In this document: positions 24,647-34,364 of the stretch, one piece after another
Layout of the letters: each line of letters begins with the position of its first letter
Position numbering within the stretch: position 1 is the first letter of the stretch
NCBI RefSeq assembly: GCF_006716815.1
Contig: NZ_VFPS01000005.1
Location: 95,297-159,296, forward strand
DNA from: Microbacterium lacticum
GTDB lineage: Bacteria; Actinomycetota; Actinomycetes; Actinomycetales; Microbacteriaceae
Direction: 5' to 3'
DNA length: 64,000 nt
The notes under the pieces: generated by a model
What the model saw: the letters and a program-made list of their open reading frames with translations, nothing else
Told to the model about the DNA's origin: nothing
The model's database searches: none
Position numbers and translations under genes: made by a program

Positions 24647-24911
24647 CCACAAGCGTTCGTCGTTATCTTTCTGAGTGTTGACCTTGGCGATCTACTGCCA
24701 GCCTCCGCGCCGGATCTTTCAGCCCAATAGTCGACTCTCGGGGCCCGAAACTTGCATCCACGCGCACCTCGCGCTCTCGTCGGAGTCGACGGGACTCGAT
24801 GACAGCGTGGACATCTCCGACGTCAGATGCGAAACTACTCGGTTCGGAATCGGGAGGTCGCAATGCGGGTCAAAGGCCAGTCAGAGGATTGCGAACGCAT
24901 CAATCAGGGTG
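24647..24911. other. 265-bp intergenic stretch, nothing assigned
   Basis: Base composition is lower in GC than its neighbours, and neither strand gives a frame with coding-like codon use. No repeat ends or hairpins stand out. It marks the left edge of the foreign-looking restriction-modification segment. Confidence 0.4.
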
Positions 24912-25325
24912 ATGATCGAGCGCGCCAGGGAGACGGCGCCATCCGAGCCCGGCGTCTACAAGATGCCGTGCGGTGAGTGCGTGGTCGACTTCTTCATCAC
25001 CGCCGGGGGAGAGGAGCGTTGGCTCGTCGCAGGCGACGGCCACTCCTGTACGCGGGAGTCGGTCGTGGTCGCGCGTCACGGTGAGCATCCCTGGGTGCGT
25101 CTCTACTCGCTCGCCGACGCCGCAGCGGAGATCGCAAGACTCGCCGCGCTGAGCGACGGCGATCTGCATCATGTCGTAGCGGGCCTGATCGAGTCGATCG
25201 ATGATCGTGAGGTCGAGATCATCGCGCGTGAACGCGCCGGGATGCGCGAGGTACCGCGCGCAGAGGTCGCCGATCGCTTCGGGGTCGAGCTCGGCGACGA
25301 GCGGGACCCAGCCCCCGACGCGTGA
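24912..25325 (+). CDS. Hypothetical protein beside the type I modification locus
   Basis: A 137-residue protein from the ATG at 24912. It begins MIERARETAPSEPGVYKMPC and contains 'VDFFITAGGEERWLVAGDGHSCTRESVVVARHGEHPWVRLYSL'. Third positions are strongly GC-biased on this strand, which supports it over the antisense frame. A GCEC-like pair of cysteines is present, and no family is recognised. It is probably imported with the downstream hsdM gene. Confidence 0.55.
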   Translation: MIERARETAPSEPGVYKMPCGECVVDFFITAGGEERWLVAGDGHSCTRESVVVARHGEHPWVRLYSLADAAAEIARLAALSDGDLHHVVAGLIESIDDREVEIIARERAGMREVPRAEVADRFGVELGDERDPAPDA

Positions 25326-25479
25326 GCGCTTATCAGTCAGCGAGAAGGTGGCACCCACCGCTTGCCCGTTCGCCACGCGCGACGTCCATCCCGGACCACG
25401 TCCGCCCGTCGCGATAACGTGACATTCATCCCGTGTAGTGAGAGTCAGGAGCTACGGTGCTCCGTCGAGAGAGTATGAG

Positions 25480-27045
25480 ATGGCCCGAGTAGCGAAACCG
25501 AAGCCCCAGAAGTCTCTGGAGCAGACCCTCTGGGAGGCCGCCGACAAGCTGCGTGGGAACCAGGAGCCGAGCGAGTACAAGCACGTCGTGCTCGGGCTCG
25601 TGTTCCTCAAGTACATCTCCGACCGCTTCGAAGAGCGTCGCAGTGCCCTTGAGGGTGAGCTGGTTGCCGAGGGGATCAAGCCCGAGCGACTCGCCTCCTT
25701 CTTCGAGGACCGTGACGAGTACACCAGCCACAACGTGTTCTGGGTGCCGGAGTTGGCGCGGTGGGGATACATCCAGTCAGTCGCGAAGCAATCCGAGATC
25801 GGGCAGCAGATCGACCAGGCTATGGATCTCATCGAGAAGGAGAACCCATCGCTTCGCGGCGTGCTCCCGCGCAACTACGGGCGCGATGGTCTCGACAAGC
25901 GTCGCCTCGGTGAGTTGGTCGACCTTATCGGCTCCATCGGCTTCACCGCGACCGACGATCACGGTGCGGACGACGTGCTGGGTCGCGTCTACGAGTACTT
26001 CCTCGGGCAGTTCGCCGGCAAGGAGACTGGCAAGGACGCCGGAGCGTTCTACACGCCCCGTTCGGTCGTCAAGACGCTCGTCGAGATGCTGGAACCGTAC
26101 AAGGGACGTGTCTACGACCCTGCGGCTGGCTCTGGTGGCATGTTCGTGCAGTCCGCGGAGTTCGTGCGGGCGCACGGTGGCAAGCGCACCGACATTTCTG
26201 TCTACGGGCAGGAGTTCACGGACACGACGTGGAAGCTCGCCAAGATGAACCTCGCGCTTCGAGGCATCGAGGCCGACCTCGGGCCGCGTTCCGACGACTC
26301 GTTCACCGCAGATCTGCACCCCGACCTGCGCGCCGACTTCGTCATCGCCAACCCTCCCTTCAACGTTTCAGACTGGTGGGACGCGAAGCTCGCCGACGAT
26401 CCGCGCTGGAAGTACGGCACCCCGCCGCAGGGCAACGCCAACTTCGCATGGGTGCAGCACTTCATCTATCACCTGAGCCCGAAGGGCACGGCAGGCTTTG
26501 TACTTGCGAACGGGTCGCTGTCATCGAAGAGCGGGGGCGAGGGTGAGATCCGGCGCAAGCTCGTTGAGGCCGAGCTCGTGGACTGCATCGTCGCGATGCC
26601 CGACAAGCTGTTCTTCAACACCGGGATCCCCGTCTCACTCTGGTTTGTGAGTAGGGACCGCCACGGCAACGGGCACCGTGAGCGTCGCGGTGAAGTTCTC
26701 TTCATCGACGCGCGGAAGCTCGGCAGGATGGAGTCTCGTCGGCTGCGAGTGCTTAGCGAAGACGATGTCCAGAAGATTGCGGGCACTTACCATGCCTGGC
26801 GCAACCACGACGGCGGTTACGAGGACGTCGCTGGGTTCGCCAAGGCAGCGACGTTGAGCGATATTGCGGAGCACGACTTCGTGCTGACGCCGGGCCGGTA
26901 TGTTGGCACGGAAGAGGCCGAGGAAGACGACGAGCCGATCGCGGACAAGATCGAGCGTCTCACCAGCGAACTACTGGCCGAGTTCGAGCGTGGGCATGCT
27001 CTTGAGGCCGAAGTCCGGAGACGCCTCACGGGACTCAAAGCATGA
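25480..27045 (+). CDS. hsdM: Type I restriction-modification DNA methyltransferase subunit
   Basis: A 521-residue N6-adenine methyltransferase. The N-terminal HsdM helical domain is '[37 protein letters not shown]'. SAM-binding motif I is '[14 protein letters not shown]' and catalytic motif IV is '[13 protein letters not shown]'. Its target specificity should come from HsdS, whose gene overlaps by ATGA at 27042 but is destroyed by an ISL3 insertion. No hsdR is visible within the window. The enzyme is probably inactive without a specificity partner. Lower GC than the chromosome supports acquisition by transfer. Confidence 0.94.
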   Translation: MARVAKPKPQKSLEQTLWEAADKLRGNQEPSEYKHVVLGLVFLKYISDRFEERRSALEGELVAEGIKPERLASFFEDRDEYTSHNVFWVPELARWGYIQSVAKQSEIGQQIDQAMDLIEKENPSLRGVLPRNYGRDGLDKRRLGELVDLIGSIGFTATDDHGADDVLGRVYEYFLGQFAGKETGKDAGAFYTPRSVVKTLVEMLEPYKGRVYDPAAGSGGMFVQSAEFVRAHGGKRTDISVYGQEFTDTTWKLAKMNLALRGIEADLGPRSDDSFTADLHPDLRADFVIANPPFNVSDWWDAKLADDPRWKYGTPPQGNANFAWVQHFIYHLSPKGTAGFVLANGSLSSKSGGEGEIRRKLVEAELVDCIVAMPDKLFFNTGIPVSLWFVSRDRHGNGHRERRGEVLFIDARKLGRMESRRLRVLSEDDVQKIAGTYHAWRNHDGGYEDVAGFAKAATLSDIAEHDFVLTPGRYVGTEEAEEDDEPIADKIERLTSELLAEFERGHALEAEVRRRLTGLKA

Positions 27046-27305
27046 CGACAACGTTCGCTGATTTGATTCAGCGTGGGACACTCATCTTGAACGACGGGTA
27101 CCGCACGAAGCAGGCTGAGCTGGCACCATCGGGCATCCCTATTCTCAGAGTCGCCGAGATCGGTGATGGCTTTTTGGCTCCCAAGTCGGAAGATCGAATC
27201 GGCGAGGAATACCGGGACGTGATCGGCGTCAAGCTTTCACGTGCCGGAGATGTTCTCCTTACGACTAAGGGGACTGTCGGTCGCAGAGCGATCGTTCCGG
27301 AATCG
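27042..27305 (+). pseudogene. hsdS: HsdS specificity subunit, truncated by ISL3
   Basis: It starts inside the hsdM stop. About 88 residues of the first target-recognition domain remain: 'FADLIQRGTLILNDGYRTKQAEL', 'GIPILRVAEIGDGFL' and 'SRAGDVLLTTKGTVGRRAIVPESG', typical of HsdS TRD1. An ISL3 element starts at 27306. No continuation of hsdS is found right of the IS cluster, so the rest of the gene has been lost, not just split. Confidence 0.88.
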
Positions 27306-28794
27306 GGCTCTTCGGACTTTAGGTGGGGGTGGTGGGGTCGAGGCCGCCGGCGATGAGGAGCATGCGGAGTCGGTAGTTGTCGTAGTTGCGGAAGCCGCGG
27401 GCGACGCGGCGGGCGAGTTCGATGAGGCCGTTCACGGCCTCGGTGCCGCCGTTGGATGACCGGTCGGTATCCCAGTAGGACAGGAACGCGGCCCGCCACT
27501 GACGCAGGGTGCGGCCGAGTCGGGCGATCTCGGGGATCGGGCAGGTCGGGAGCGATTCGAGCACGTGCTCGGCGATCTTGCGCCCGGTGGCGAGGTCGGC
27601 ATGCCGGTAGGCGTCGCGGAGTTGCTGCGCGGCCTGCCAGGCGACGTCGACCTCGACGTGCTCCTCGCGCTGCGTGAACGCGGCATCGAGCCGGGCCTTC
27701 TGCCGGTCGGTGAGTCGTTCCTGCCCGGCGCGGAGGATGTTGCGGATCCCGTAGAGCGCATCACCTCTGCGTCCGCGGTGCCCGAGGGTGTCTTGCTGGA
27801 CGCGGCGGCGGACCTCATCGACCGCGGTGGTGCCGAGCTTGACGACGTGGAACGCGTCGAGCACCGCGACGGTATCGTCGAGCTCGTCGTCGAGGGCCTT
27901 CTTGTAGCCGGCGAACGGGTCCAGCGTCGCGACCTGCACCCCGTCGCGGAACTCCTGCCCGCGCTCTTGCAGCCAGTCGGCGTAGGCCTTCGCGCTGCGC
28001 CCGGGCACGAGGTCCAGCAGGCGGGCCCTCACCCGCCCGGACGCATCGCGCGACAGGTCGACCATCCCGGTCAGTTCCTTCGGACCCCGCCCGCCATCGG
28101 CGACGGGTCTGGTGGACACGTGGTGCCAGAGGTGCTCGTCGACGCCGAGCGTGGTGACCCCGTCGAAGCGGGACCCGTCCGCGGCGCGCGTCTCGAGCAC
28201 CGGCCTGACGTGTCGCCAGACCGTGCGCCACGACACCCCGAGCTGGCGGGCGACGCCCTGCACCGACGCGTTCTCCCTCCGCATCTGCCCCACCGCCCAG
28301 ATCACCGCTCGGGCCGTGAGCTTGGCGCGAGGCGCGGCGACCAGAGCGTTCTGCTCGGTGAACGACTCCCTCGGGCACGCCTCATCAGCGCACCGGAACC
28401 TGCGCTTGCGCCACCGGACCCGCACCGCAGCGGCGCTCATCGGCGCATCGACCAGCACGAGCGCCTTCCGGCCCCGCGACTCGGCGACCTGCCCGCACCC
28501 CGGGCACCCGACCGGCCCCGGCGGGGACTCGACGTCGATCAGGAGCACGCCGTCGCGGCAGCGCTCGACAGCCACCACGTGCAGCCCGCCGAGGCCGACG
28601 AGCACATCGCAGCGATCACAGTAGACAGCAGAAGACGGGCACGCAGCGGCGCACCCCGTAGCATCGGGCACGGGTCGAGGTCTCCGAACGGAAAGGAAGC
28701 TTGATCGCTACCGATCCTCGGGGCCTCGACCCGCCCCACCCCGTCACCACGCGGCCCCGCACATCACCCACCCCCACCTAAAGTCCGAAGAGCC
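27306..28794 (-). mobile_element. ISL3-family insertion sequence, copy 3
   Basis: A 1489-bp element with GGCTCTTCGGACTTTAGG ends, matching copy 1 end to end as far as I can compare by eye. The 8-bp flanks do not match (CGGAATCG on the left, AGATAGGC on the right). This indicates a deletion or recombination after insertion into hsdS. Confidence 0.9.
27319..28671 (-). CDS. ISL3-family transposase (copy 3)
   Basis: A 450-residue transposase with the same sequence as copy 1 at every position I compared, including the C-terminus MLLIAGGLDPTTPT. The helix-turn-helix and DDE core are intact. The near-identity indicates recent amplification in this genome. Confidence 0.93.
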   Translation of the reverse strand: MPDATGCAAACPSSAVYCDRCDVLVGLGGLHVVAVERCRDGVLLIDVESPPGPVGCPGCGQVAESRGRKALVLVDAPMSAAAVRVRWRKRRFRCADEACPRESFTEQNALVAAPRAKLTARAVIWAVGQMRRENASVQGVARQLGVSWRTVWRHVRPVLETRAADGSRFDGVTTLGVDEHLWHHVSTRPVADGGRGPKELTGMVDLSRDASGRVRARLLDLVPGRSAKAYADWLQERGQEFRDGVQVATLDPFAGYKKALDDELDDTVAVLDAFHVVKLGTTAVDEVRRRVQQDTLGHRGRRGDALYGIRNILRAGQERLTDRQKARLDAAFTQREEHVEVDVAWQAAQQLRDAYRHADLATGRKIAEHVLESLPTCPIPEIARLGRTLRQWRAAFLSYWDTDRSSNGGTEAVNGLIELARRVARGFRNYDNYRLRMLLIAGGLDPTTPT

Positions 28795-28917
28795 AGATAG
28801 GCTCTGCGCATTCTGGGTGGGGTGAGGCGCTCGGGCGTGGCGTGACGGGGTGAGGTGGGTCGAGGCCCGGAGGATCGGTAGCGACCAAGCAACCTGTTCG
28901 TCCGGAGACCTCGACCC

Positions 28918-30170
28918 GTGCCTGATGCTACGCGCTGCGCCGCCGCGCGCCCATGTTCTGCTGTCTACTGTGATCGCTGCGACCTGCTCGTCGGACTCGA
29001 CGGGCTCCGGGTGGCCGGGGTCGAGCGTCGCGGCGATGGCGTGCTCGTGATCGATGCCGAGTCGCCGCCGGGTCCGGTCGGCTGCCCTGAGTGCGGAGTG
29101 GTCGCGGAGTCGGCGGGACGGAAGGTGCTCGTTCTGACGGACGCCCCGATGGGCGGTACTCCGGTTCGGGTCCGGTGGCGCAAGCGCCGCTGGCGGTGTC
29201 GCCAGGACGGGTGCGGGGTGCGCTCATTCACGGAGCAGAACCCGGCCGTCGCGGCGGCGAACAAAGCGCTGACGGCTCGCGCGGTGGCGTGGGCGGTGGT
29301 GCAGATGCGCCGCGAGAACGCGTCAGTGCGCGGTGTCGCTCGGCAGCTGCGCGTCGCGTGGCCGCACGGTCTGGACGCACGTGGAGGCCGAGTTACAGCG
29401 CCGCGAGCAGGACCCTGGCCGGTTCGATGGCGTCGAGGTGCTCGGCGTGGACGAGCACCTGTGGCATCACGTGTCCACGAAGCCCGTCGCCGACGGCGGG
29501 CGCGGTCCGAAGGAGCTGACCGGGATGGTCGACCTGACCCGAGACGCCACGGGACGCGTGCGGGCGCGACTGCTGGACCTGGTGCCAGGTCGATCCTCGA
29601 AGGCGTACGCAGACTGGATCAAGGAGCGGGACGAGCAGTTCCGTGCCGGGGTGAAGATCGCAGCTCTTGACCCGTTCGCCGGCTACAAGAAGGCCCTCGA
29701 CGACGAACTCGACGACGCGACCGCGGTGCTGGACGCGTTCCACGTCGTCAAGCTCGGCACCGCCGCGGTTGATGACGTCCGTCGCCGCGTCCAGCAAGAC
29801 ACCCTCGGACATCGCGGCCGCAAGGGAGATCCGCTCTACGGGATCCGCAACATCCTCCGCGCCGGACGGGAGCGCCTCACCGACAGGCAGCGGTCCCGGC
29901 TCGACGCGGCGTTCGCGACGAGAGAGGAGCACGTTGAAGTTGAAGTCGCCTGGCACGCCGCCCAGCAGCTCCGCGACGCCTACCGGCACCCCAACCTGGT
30001 CGAAGGGCACAAGATCGCCGAGAAGGTTCTCGAATCGTTCCCGTCCTGCCCGATCCCCGAAATCGCCCGCCTCGGCCGCACCCTCACCCAGTGGCGAGCC
30101 GCGTTCCTGGCCTACTGGGCGACAGGACGCTCATCCAACGGCGGCACCGAGGCCGTGAACGGGCTCATCG
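28918..30170 (+). pseudogene. ISL3-family transposase, frameshifted and C-terminally truncated
   Basis: Related to copies 1-3 but clearly diverged (for example MPDATRCAAARPCSAVYCDRC at the start). Frame 1 runs to 'ASVRGVARQLRVAW'. An extra C near 29360 then shifts the reading frame, and the sequence continues with 'RTVWTHVEAELQRREQD' to 'GGTEAVNGLIE'. Homology stops there, so about 28 C-terminal residues are missing. It cannot make an active transposase. Confidence 0.88.
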
Positions 30171-30273
30171 AACCTGGATCGTGTCACCGTCGGGTGATTT
30201 CGCGGGTTGAGGATCGTTGAGGCTTGATTTTCCGGGGGTGCTGGTGCCTCGTGCGGGGCACTAATGGCGTCGA
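30171..30273. other. Unassigned 103-bp segment between two IS fragments
   Basis: This sequence replaces the C-terminal codons of the divergent ISL3 transposase and leads to the TCTAGA flank of an IS481 copy. It has lower GC and no coding signal. It is probably the scar of a further lost element or chromosomal segment. Confidence 0.4.
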
Positions 30274-30274
30274 T

Positions 30275-31249
30275 CTAGATGTACTGACCTCGACCGTTGT
30301 TGATTCGGTCGATGGGGGTTTTGCCTCCGATGCCGAGGTGGTGCCTGTCTAGGTTGTAGTAGTCGAGCCAGGTCGTCAACCCTGCTTTTCGGTCGTCGTT
30401 CGAGCTCCAGGGGCGGGCGTAGGCCCACTCGGTGGCGAGGGTGCGGTTGAGGCGTTCGACTTTCCCGTTGGTCCAGGGGCAGTGCGGTTTGATGAACCGC
30501 TGTCGGATGCCGTGCGCGTCGACCACGGCCTTGAACGCGGCCGAGTGGCGGTAAGCGAACGCGTTGTCGCTGATGACGCGTTCGACCTTGACGCCGAGGC
30601 GCGCGTAGAACGCGATCGCGCGGTCGAGGACGCCCGCCGCGGTGGTGCCTTTCTCGTCGTCGTGGATCTCCGCGTAAGCAACTCGGGAATGGTCGTCGAT
30701 GACGGTGTGCACGTAGTCGTAACCCAGGCCCCGCTTGCGCGCAGGACGTTGCCCGCGGCCATGCAGACGCCATCCGCCGCCGTCGGGGATACGGCCGAGT
30801 TTCTTCACATCAACGTGGATCAGGGACCCGGGATGATCATGCTCGTAACGCTGCGCGGATCGGCGGGTCGCGCGGATCACGGACCCCGTGACCGGGTCCA
30901 GCTCCCGCAGCAACGGCACGTGGTGGCGGCGCAACACCCTACCGACCGTTGAGGCCTGCAAGCCGAGCTTGTCAGCGATGAACACCGGCCCACGCCGAGT
31001 GAGGTGCCGCATGATCCGCACCCTCGCCTCCACGCACGCTTTGGTCTGGCGAGGGTGGGAGCGGGCGACGCTGGAACGATCGATCAGGCCCGCCGGGCCG
31101 CACTCCCGGAACCTGCGCCACCACCGCCACGCGGTCGTGCGGGAGATCCCCATTTCCGCGGCGACATGCGCGACCGCACGCCCCGACTGGATGCGCTGAA
31201 CCATGATCAACCGGCCGGCCGGAGTCAGCCGGGCATTAGCGTGAGACAA
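30275..31249 (-). CDS. IS481-family transposase (type B, copy 3)
   Basis: Same 324-residue frame with a TTG start behind GGAGG, and intact helix-turn-helix and rve motifs. It carries the KVERV variant, like copy 4. Its stop codon again comes from the flanking CTAG. Confidence 0.92.
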   Translation of the reverse strand: MSHANARLTPAGRLIMVQRIQSGRAVAHVAAEMGISRTTAWRWWRRFRECGPAGLIDRSSVARSHPRQTKACVEARVRIMRHLTRRGPVFIADKLGLQASTVGRVLRRHHVPLLRELDPVTGSVIRATRRSAQRYEHDHPGSLIHVDVKKLGRIPDGGGWRLHGRGQRPARKRGLGYDYVHTVIDDHSRVAYAEIHDDEKGTTAAGVLDRAIAFYARLGVKVERVISDNAFAYRHSAAFKAVVDAHGIRQRFIKPHCPWTNGKVERLNRTLATEWAYARPWSSNDDRKAGLTTWLDYYNLDRHHLGIGGKTPIDRINNGRGQYI

Positions 31250-31343
31250 GAGAGACCTCCGTGCGTTTGAGCTGAAGAACTTAGACAGCTCCAACTCGAC
31301 CCCGGAGGTCTCTCCTACGTCAACAACGATCTGGGTCAGTACA
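30280..31343 (-). mobile_element. IS481-family insertion sequence, type B copy 3
   Basis: A 1064-bp element inverted relative to the other copies. The flanks are TCTAGA (30274-30279) and CCTAGA (31344-31349). They differ at the first base, unlike the perfect duplications of the other copies. This suggests recombination between two IS481 copies inserted at different CTAG sites. Confidence 0.9.
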
Positions 31344-31361
31344 CCTAGAATGCGCAGAGCC

Positions 31362-31511
31362 CGAAAAGCCCAGCGATCGCGATGCCAAAGTGCGTGGCGT
31401 CGAACAGTTCGGCTGTCCGAGGACATTGATTCTGTAGCCCGTGCCATTGATGTCGTGGGGGTGGCGCCGTCGGACCAGGTGTTCCTTCGGTGTCGCCAGC
31501 TGGGTGCTGAG
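31362..31511. other. Short non-coding remnant right of the ISL3 cluster
   Basis: Between the ISL3 end and the MFS promoter I see only short coding-like fragments. One is a plus-strand stretch DSVARAIDVVGVAPSDQVFLRC, ending in TAG just before the MFS start. It may be the tail of a lost gene; no family is recognised. Confidence 0.3.
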
Positions 31512-31517
31512 TACGCT
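31512..31517 (+). promoter_or_regulatory. -10 box of the MFS pseudogene
   Basis: TACGCT ends 7 nt before the GTG at 31525, in a leaderless arrangement. Confidence 0.45.
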
Positions 31518-31524
31518 CGATAGC

Positions 31525-32355
31525 GTGAACGACGAGAGGGCTTCGGTCAGATCCGGACCTCCCGAGCGGTCGCGTGGGATCCTCCGTCATCCGCCGTTCG
31601 CCTACTTCTGGAGCGCGACGACGATCCGCGCGTTCGGCGGCGCGATCGCGGGTGTTGCGTTTCAGGTCCTCATCGTCACGGTGGTGAACGCCACCCCCCT
31701 GCAGATCAGCGTCCTGAACGCCCTCGGTGTAGTCCCGTACCTCTTCCTCGGGTTGATTGTCGGCGCACTGATGGATCGATGGAGCCGGTGCACGTGTGGT
31801 TCCTCGGCAACAGCATCGTCGTGACCGCCTTCGCCGTCTTCGTCCTTCGTGAGCTGGCTCTCCCCTCGTGCGCGTTCGGCGTCGCCCTCACGGCCGGGGG
31901 CGTCGGCGGCTTCGTCGGTGCGATGATCGCGCCCCGTGTCGGCGTGCGGCTCGGCGCCGGCAAGGCGATCCTTCTGGGCCGAGTCTTGGTCGTGATCCCG
32001 TGGCTCGTGCTCGCGCTCGCGCCGCTCACCGCCGACACCGGCGTCGCCGTCGTGCTGGTCATCGTCGCGGTCGCGCAATTCGTCTACTGCCTCGCGATGG
32101 GCATCGAAGACACGAATGACATCTCCTACCGGCAATCGGTCGCGCCCGACGGCATCCAAGGGCGCATGAACTCCACGATCCGTACCGTGAACCGCGTCGT
32201 ATTCTTCTTCGGCACCCTGCTGACGGGCCTGCTCATGACGCTCCTCGGCTTCCAGGCCACGTTCGGCATCGGAGCCTGGCATGCTCGTCATTGCCGCCCT
32301 CGTCATCGTGTTCTCCCCGCTCCGAGACGCGCGGCACGAGGACACCGCAGCCTGA
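31525..32355 (+). pseudogene. MFS transporter, internally deleted and frameshifted
   Basis: The first 85 residues (HPPFAYFWSATTIRAFGGAIAGVAFQVLIV ... LFLGLIVGALMDRW) are an MFS N-terminus. The sequence then jumps in another frame to 'HVWFLGNSIVVTAFAVFVLREL' and 'MGIEDTNDISYRQSVAPDGIQGRMNSTIRTVNR', characteristic of the second half. About 100 or more residues are missing between. A further shift near 32278 separates the final 'MLVIAALVIVFSPLRDARHED'. At least one deletion and one frameshift exist, so no transporter is made. Confidence 0.82.
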
Positions 32356-32405
32356 CCCCCTGCTCGGCGCCGCCACGGCGAAGCCGTTGGCGTCGCGGTG
32401 CTAGA

Positions 32406-33469
32406 TGTACTGACCCAGATCGTTGTTGACGTAGGAGAGACCTCCGGGGTCGAGTTGGAGCTGTCTAAGTTCTTCAGCTCAAACGCACGGAGGTCTCTCT
32501 TGTCTCACGCTAATGCCCGGCTGACTCCGGCCGGCCGGTTGATCATGGTTCAGCGCATCCAGTCGGGGCGTGCGGTCGCGCATGTTGCCGCGGAAATGGG
32601 GATCTCCCGCACGACCGCGTGGCGGTGGTGGCGCAGGTTCCGGGAGTGCGGCCCGGCGGGCCTGATCGATCGTTCCAGCGTCGCCCGCTCCCACCCTCGC
32701 CAGACCAAAGCGTGCGTGGAGGCGAGGGTGCGGATCATGCGGCACCTCACTCGGCGTGGGCCGGTGTTCATCGCTGACAAGCTCGGCTTGCAGGCCTCAA
32801 CGGTCGGTAGGGTGTTGCGCCGCCACCACGTGCCGTTGCTGCGGGAGCTGGACCCGGTCACGGGGTCCGTGATCCGCGCGACCCGCCGATCCGCGCAGCG
32901 TTACGAGCATGATCATCCCGGGTCCCTGATCCACGTTGATGTGAAGAAACTCGGCCGTATCCCCGACGGCGGCGGATGGCGTCTGCATGGCCGCGGGCAA
33001 CGTCCTGCGCGCAAGCGGGGCCTGGGTTACGACTACGTGCACACCGTCATCGACGACCATTCCCGAGTTGCTTACGCGGAGATCCACGACGACGAGAAAG
33101 GCACCACCGCGGCGGGCGTCCTCGACCGCGCGATCGCGTTCTACGCGCGCCTCGGCGTCAAGGTCGAACGCGTCATCAGCGACAACGCGTTCGCTTACCG
33201 CCACTCGGCCGCGTTCAAGGCCGTGGTCGACGCGCACGGCATCCGACAGCGGTTCATCAAACCGCACTGCCCCTGGACCAACGGGAAAGTCGAACGCCTC
33301 AACCGCACCCTCGCCACCGAGTGGGCCTACGCCCGCCCCTGGAGCTCGAACGACGACCGAAAAGCAGGGTTGACGACCTGGCTCGACTACTACAACCTAG
33401 ACAGGCACCACCTCGGCATCGGAGGCAAAACCCCCATCGACCGAATCAACAACGGTCGAGGTCAGTACA
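32406..33469 (+). mobile_element. IS481-family insertion sequence, type B copy 4
   Basis: A 1064-bp element with a perfect GCTAGA duplication (32400-32405 and 33470-33475). The target CTAG included the stop codon of the convergent phosphotransferase gene. The duplication restores that stop, so the host gene was spared. Confidence 0.9.
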
Positions 33470-33474
33470 GCTAG
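32500..33474 (+). CDS. IS481-family transposase (type B, copy 4)
   Basis: Same 324-residue frame as the other type B copies (TTG start, GGAGG). The penultimate codons read through the element end and give a C-terminal serine (GRGQYS) instead of isoleucine. The last residue is partly encoded by the GCTAGA target and the stop fully so. Confidence 0.92.
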   Translation: MSHANARLTPAGRLIMVQRIQSGRAVAHVAAEMGISRTTAWRWWRRFRECGPAGLIDRSSVARSHPRQTKACVEARVRIMRHLTRRGPVFIADKLGLQASTVGRVLRRHHVPLLRELDPVTGSVIRATRRSAQRYEHDHPGSLIHVDVKKLGRIPDGGGWRLHGRGQRPARKRGLGYDYVHTVIDDHSRVAYAEIHDDEKGTTAAGVLDRAIAFYARLGVKVERVISDNAFAYRHSAAFKAVVDAHGIRQRFIKPHCPWTNGKVERLNRTLATEWAYARPWSSNDDRKAGLTTWLDYYNLDRHHLGIGGKTPIDRINNGRGQYS

Positions 33475-34328
33475 AACTGCCGGAGCGCGTCCTGAAGCAT
33501 GCGGTGGCCCTGCTTCTCGAACGGCTCATCACCGACCTGATACGCCCACACCGCGGTGCCGACCGCTTCGCGCAGCACATCGATGGGCCAGACCTCCGGG
33601 TCGCGCGGGTCGCCGCCATAGCCCGACAGGAAGGCATCCTCCAGACGTGGATCTGCACGCCACTGCTGCGCGGCGAGCCGGCACAGGTCGCTCGCCGCAG
33701 GGCGATACGCGAACCGCCCGAAGTCGATCGCGCGAACCTGGTGCCCGTCGAATACCCAGTTGCGCGGCTGCCAATCGCCGTGCGTGGGCACCACGAGGAT
33801 CGGACGCGGCGAGTAACCCGACAGAGTCTCGCGCACGCGGTCGACGACATCGTCGGCGATGCGGTGTGCCTGCGCCAGGCGCTCGAGCGCACGATCCGTC
33901 TCGCGGGACTCGTGCTCGTCATCGAGCCGTCCGTTCTCGCCGTGGAACGCGCGCAGCACTGCACCGGCCTGCGCGTAGAGCTCGGGGGAGCGCTCGGCCG
34001 CCGTCCCCTCGACGAGTGTTCCCGGCGCGAACGTGGTGATGAGGATGTTGCTCTCGCGATCTGCGGCGACCAGGCGGGCGCACAGGTCCTGCGACAGCAG
34101 CGCGCCCGTCGCGGACTCGTGGGCGGTGATCTCTCGCCCGATGTGATGATCGTCCGGACCGGCCGCTTTGACGACGAAGTGCTCCGCGCCCGCTTGCACG
34201 TGAAGGACGCGCGTGTCGACCAGTCCCCACGACATGTCGGACACCAGCTCGATCTCGTCGCCGAGGTGCGCGCGCACGAAGTCTCGCTGTCCTCTCGACA
34301 GTTTTCCGGCGGTCCAATCCGTCGTCAC
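33471..34328 (-). CDS. APH-family phosphotransferase
   Basis: A 285-residue protein of the aminoglycoside/choline kinase-like fold. It has an ATP-binding beta sheet (HFVVKAAG, K and E pair), the catalytic loop 'VPTHGDWQPRNWVFDG' (Brenner motif HGD-x5-N) and 'VRAIDFGRFAYRPAASDLCRL' (DFG-like metal site). The substrate cannot be inferred; many members phosphorylate small metabolites, not antibiotics. The GTG at 34328 is preceded by TAGGCT at 8 nt (probably leaderless). Its TAG stop lies in the target duplication of IS481 copy 4. Confidence 0.87.
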   Translation of the reverse strand: MTTDWTAGKLSRGQRDFVRAHLGDEIELVSDMSWGLVDTRVLHVQAGAEHFVVKAAGPDDHHIGREITAHESATGALLSQDLCARLVAADRESNILITTFAPGTLVEGTAAERSPELYAQAGAVLRAFHGENGRLDDEHESRETDRALERLAQAHRIADDVVDRVRETLSGYSPRPILVVPTHGDWQPRNWVFDGHQVRAIDFGRFAYRPAASDLCRLAAQQWRADPRLEDAFLSGYGGDPRDPEVWPIDVLREAVGTAVWAYQVGDEPFEKQGHRMLQDALRQF

Positions 34329-34364
34329 GAGGCACCAGCCTAGACAGGCCCGCTCGGCGCCGTC

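Larger units (their letters stand above)
28800..31361 (+). mobile_element. Divergent ISL3-family element with nested IS481
   Basis: The left end GGCTCTGCGCATTCTGGG (28800) and right end, whose complement reads GGCTCTGCGCATTCTAGG (31361), form an inverted repeat different from copies 1-3. The element is in the opposite orientation to copy 3, from which only AGATA separates it. An IS481 type B copy (30280-31343) sits in its right inverted repeat, and the 3' end of its transposase is replaced by unrelated sequence. It is a decayed, defective element. Confidence 0.8.

Noticed and set aside
24900..25376. Minus-strand 158-residue frame over the hypothetical gene at 24912
   Set aside because: Third-position GC bias favours the plus strand, and the minus frame lacks a start signal.
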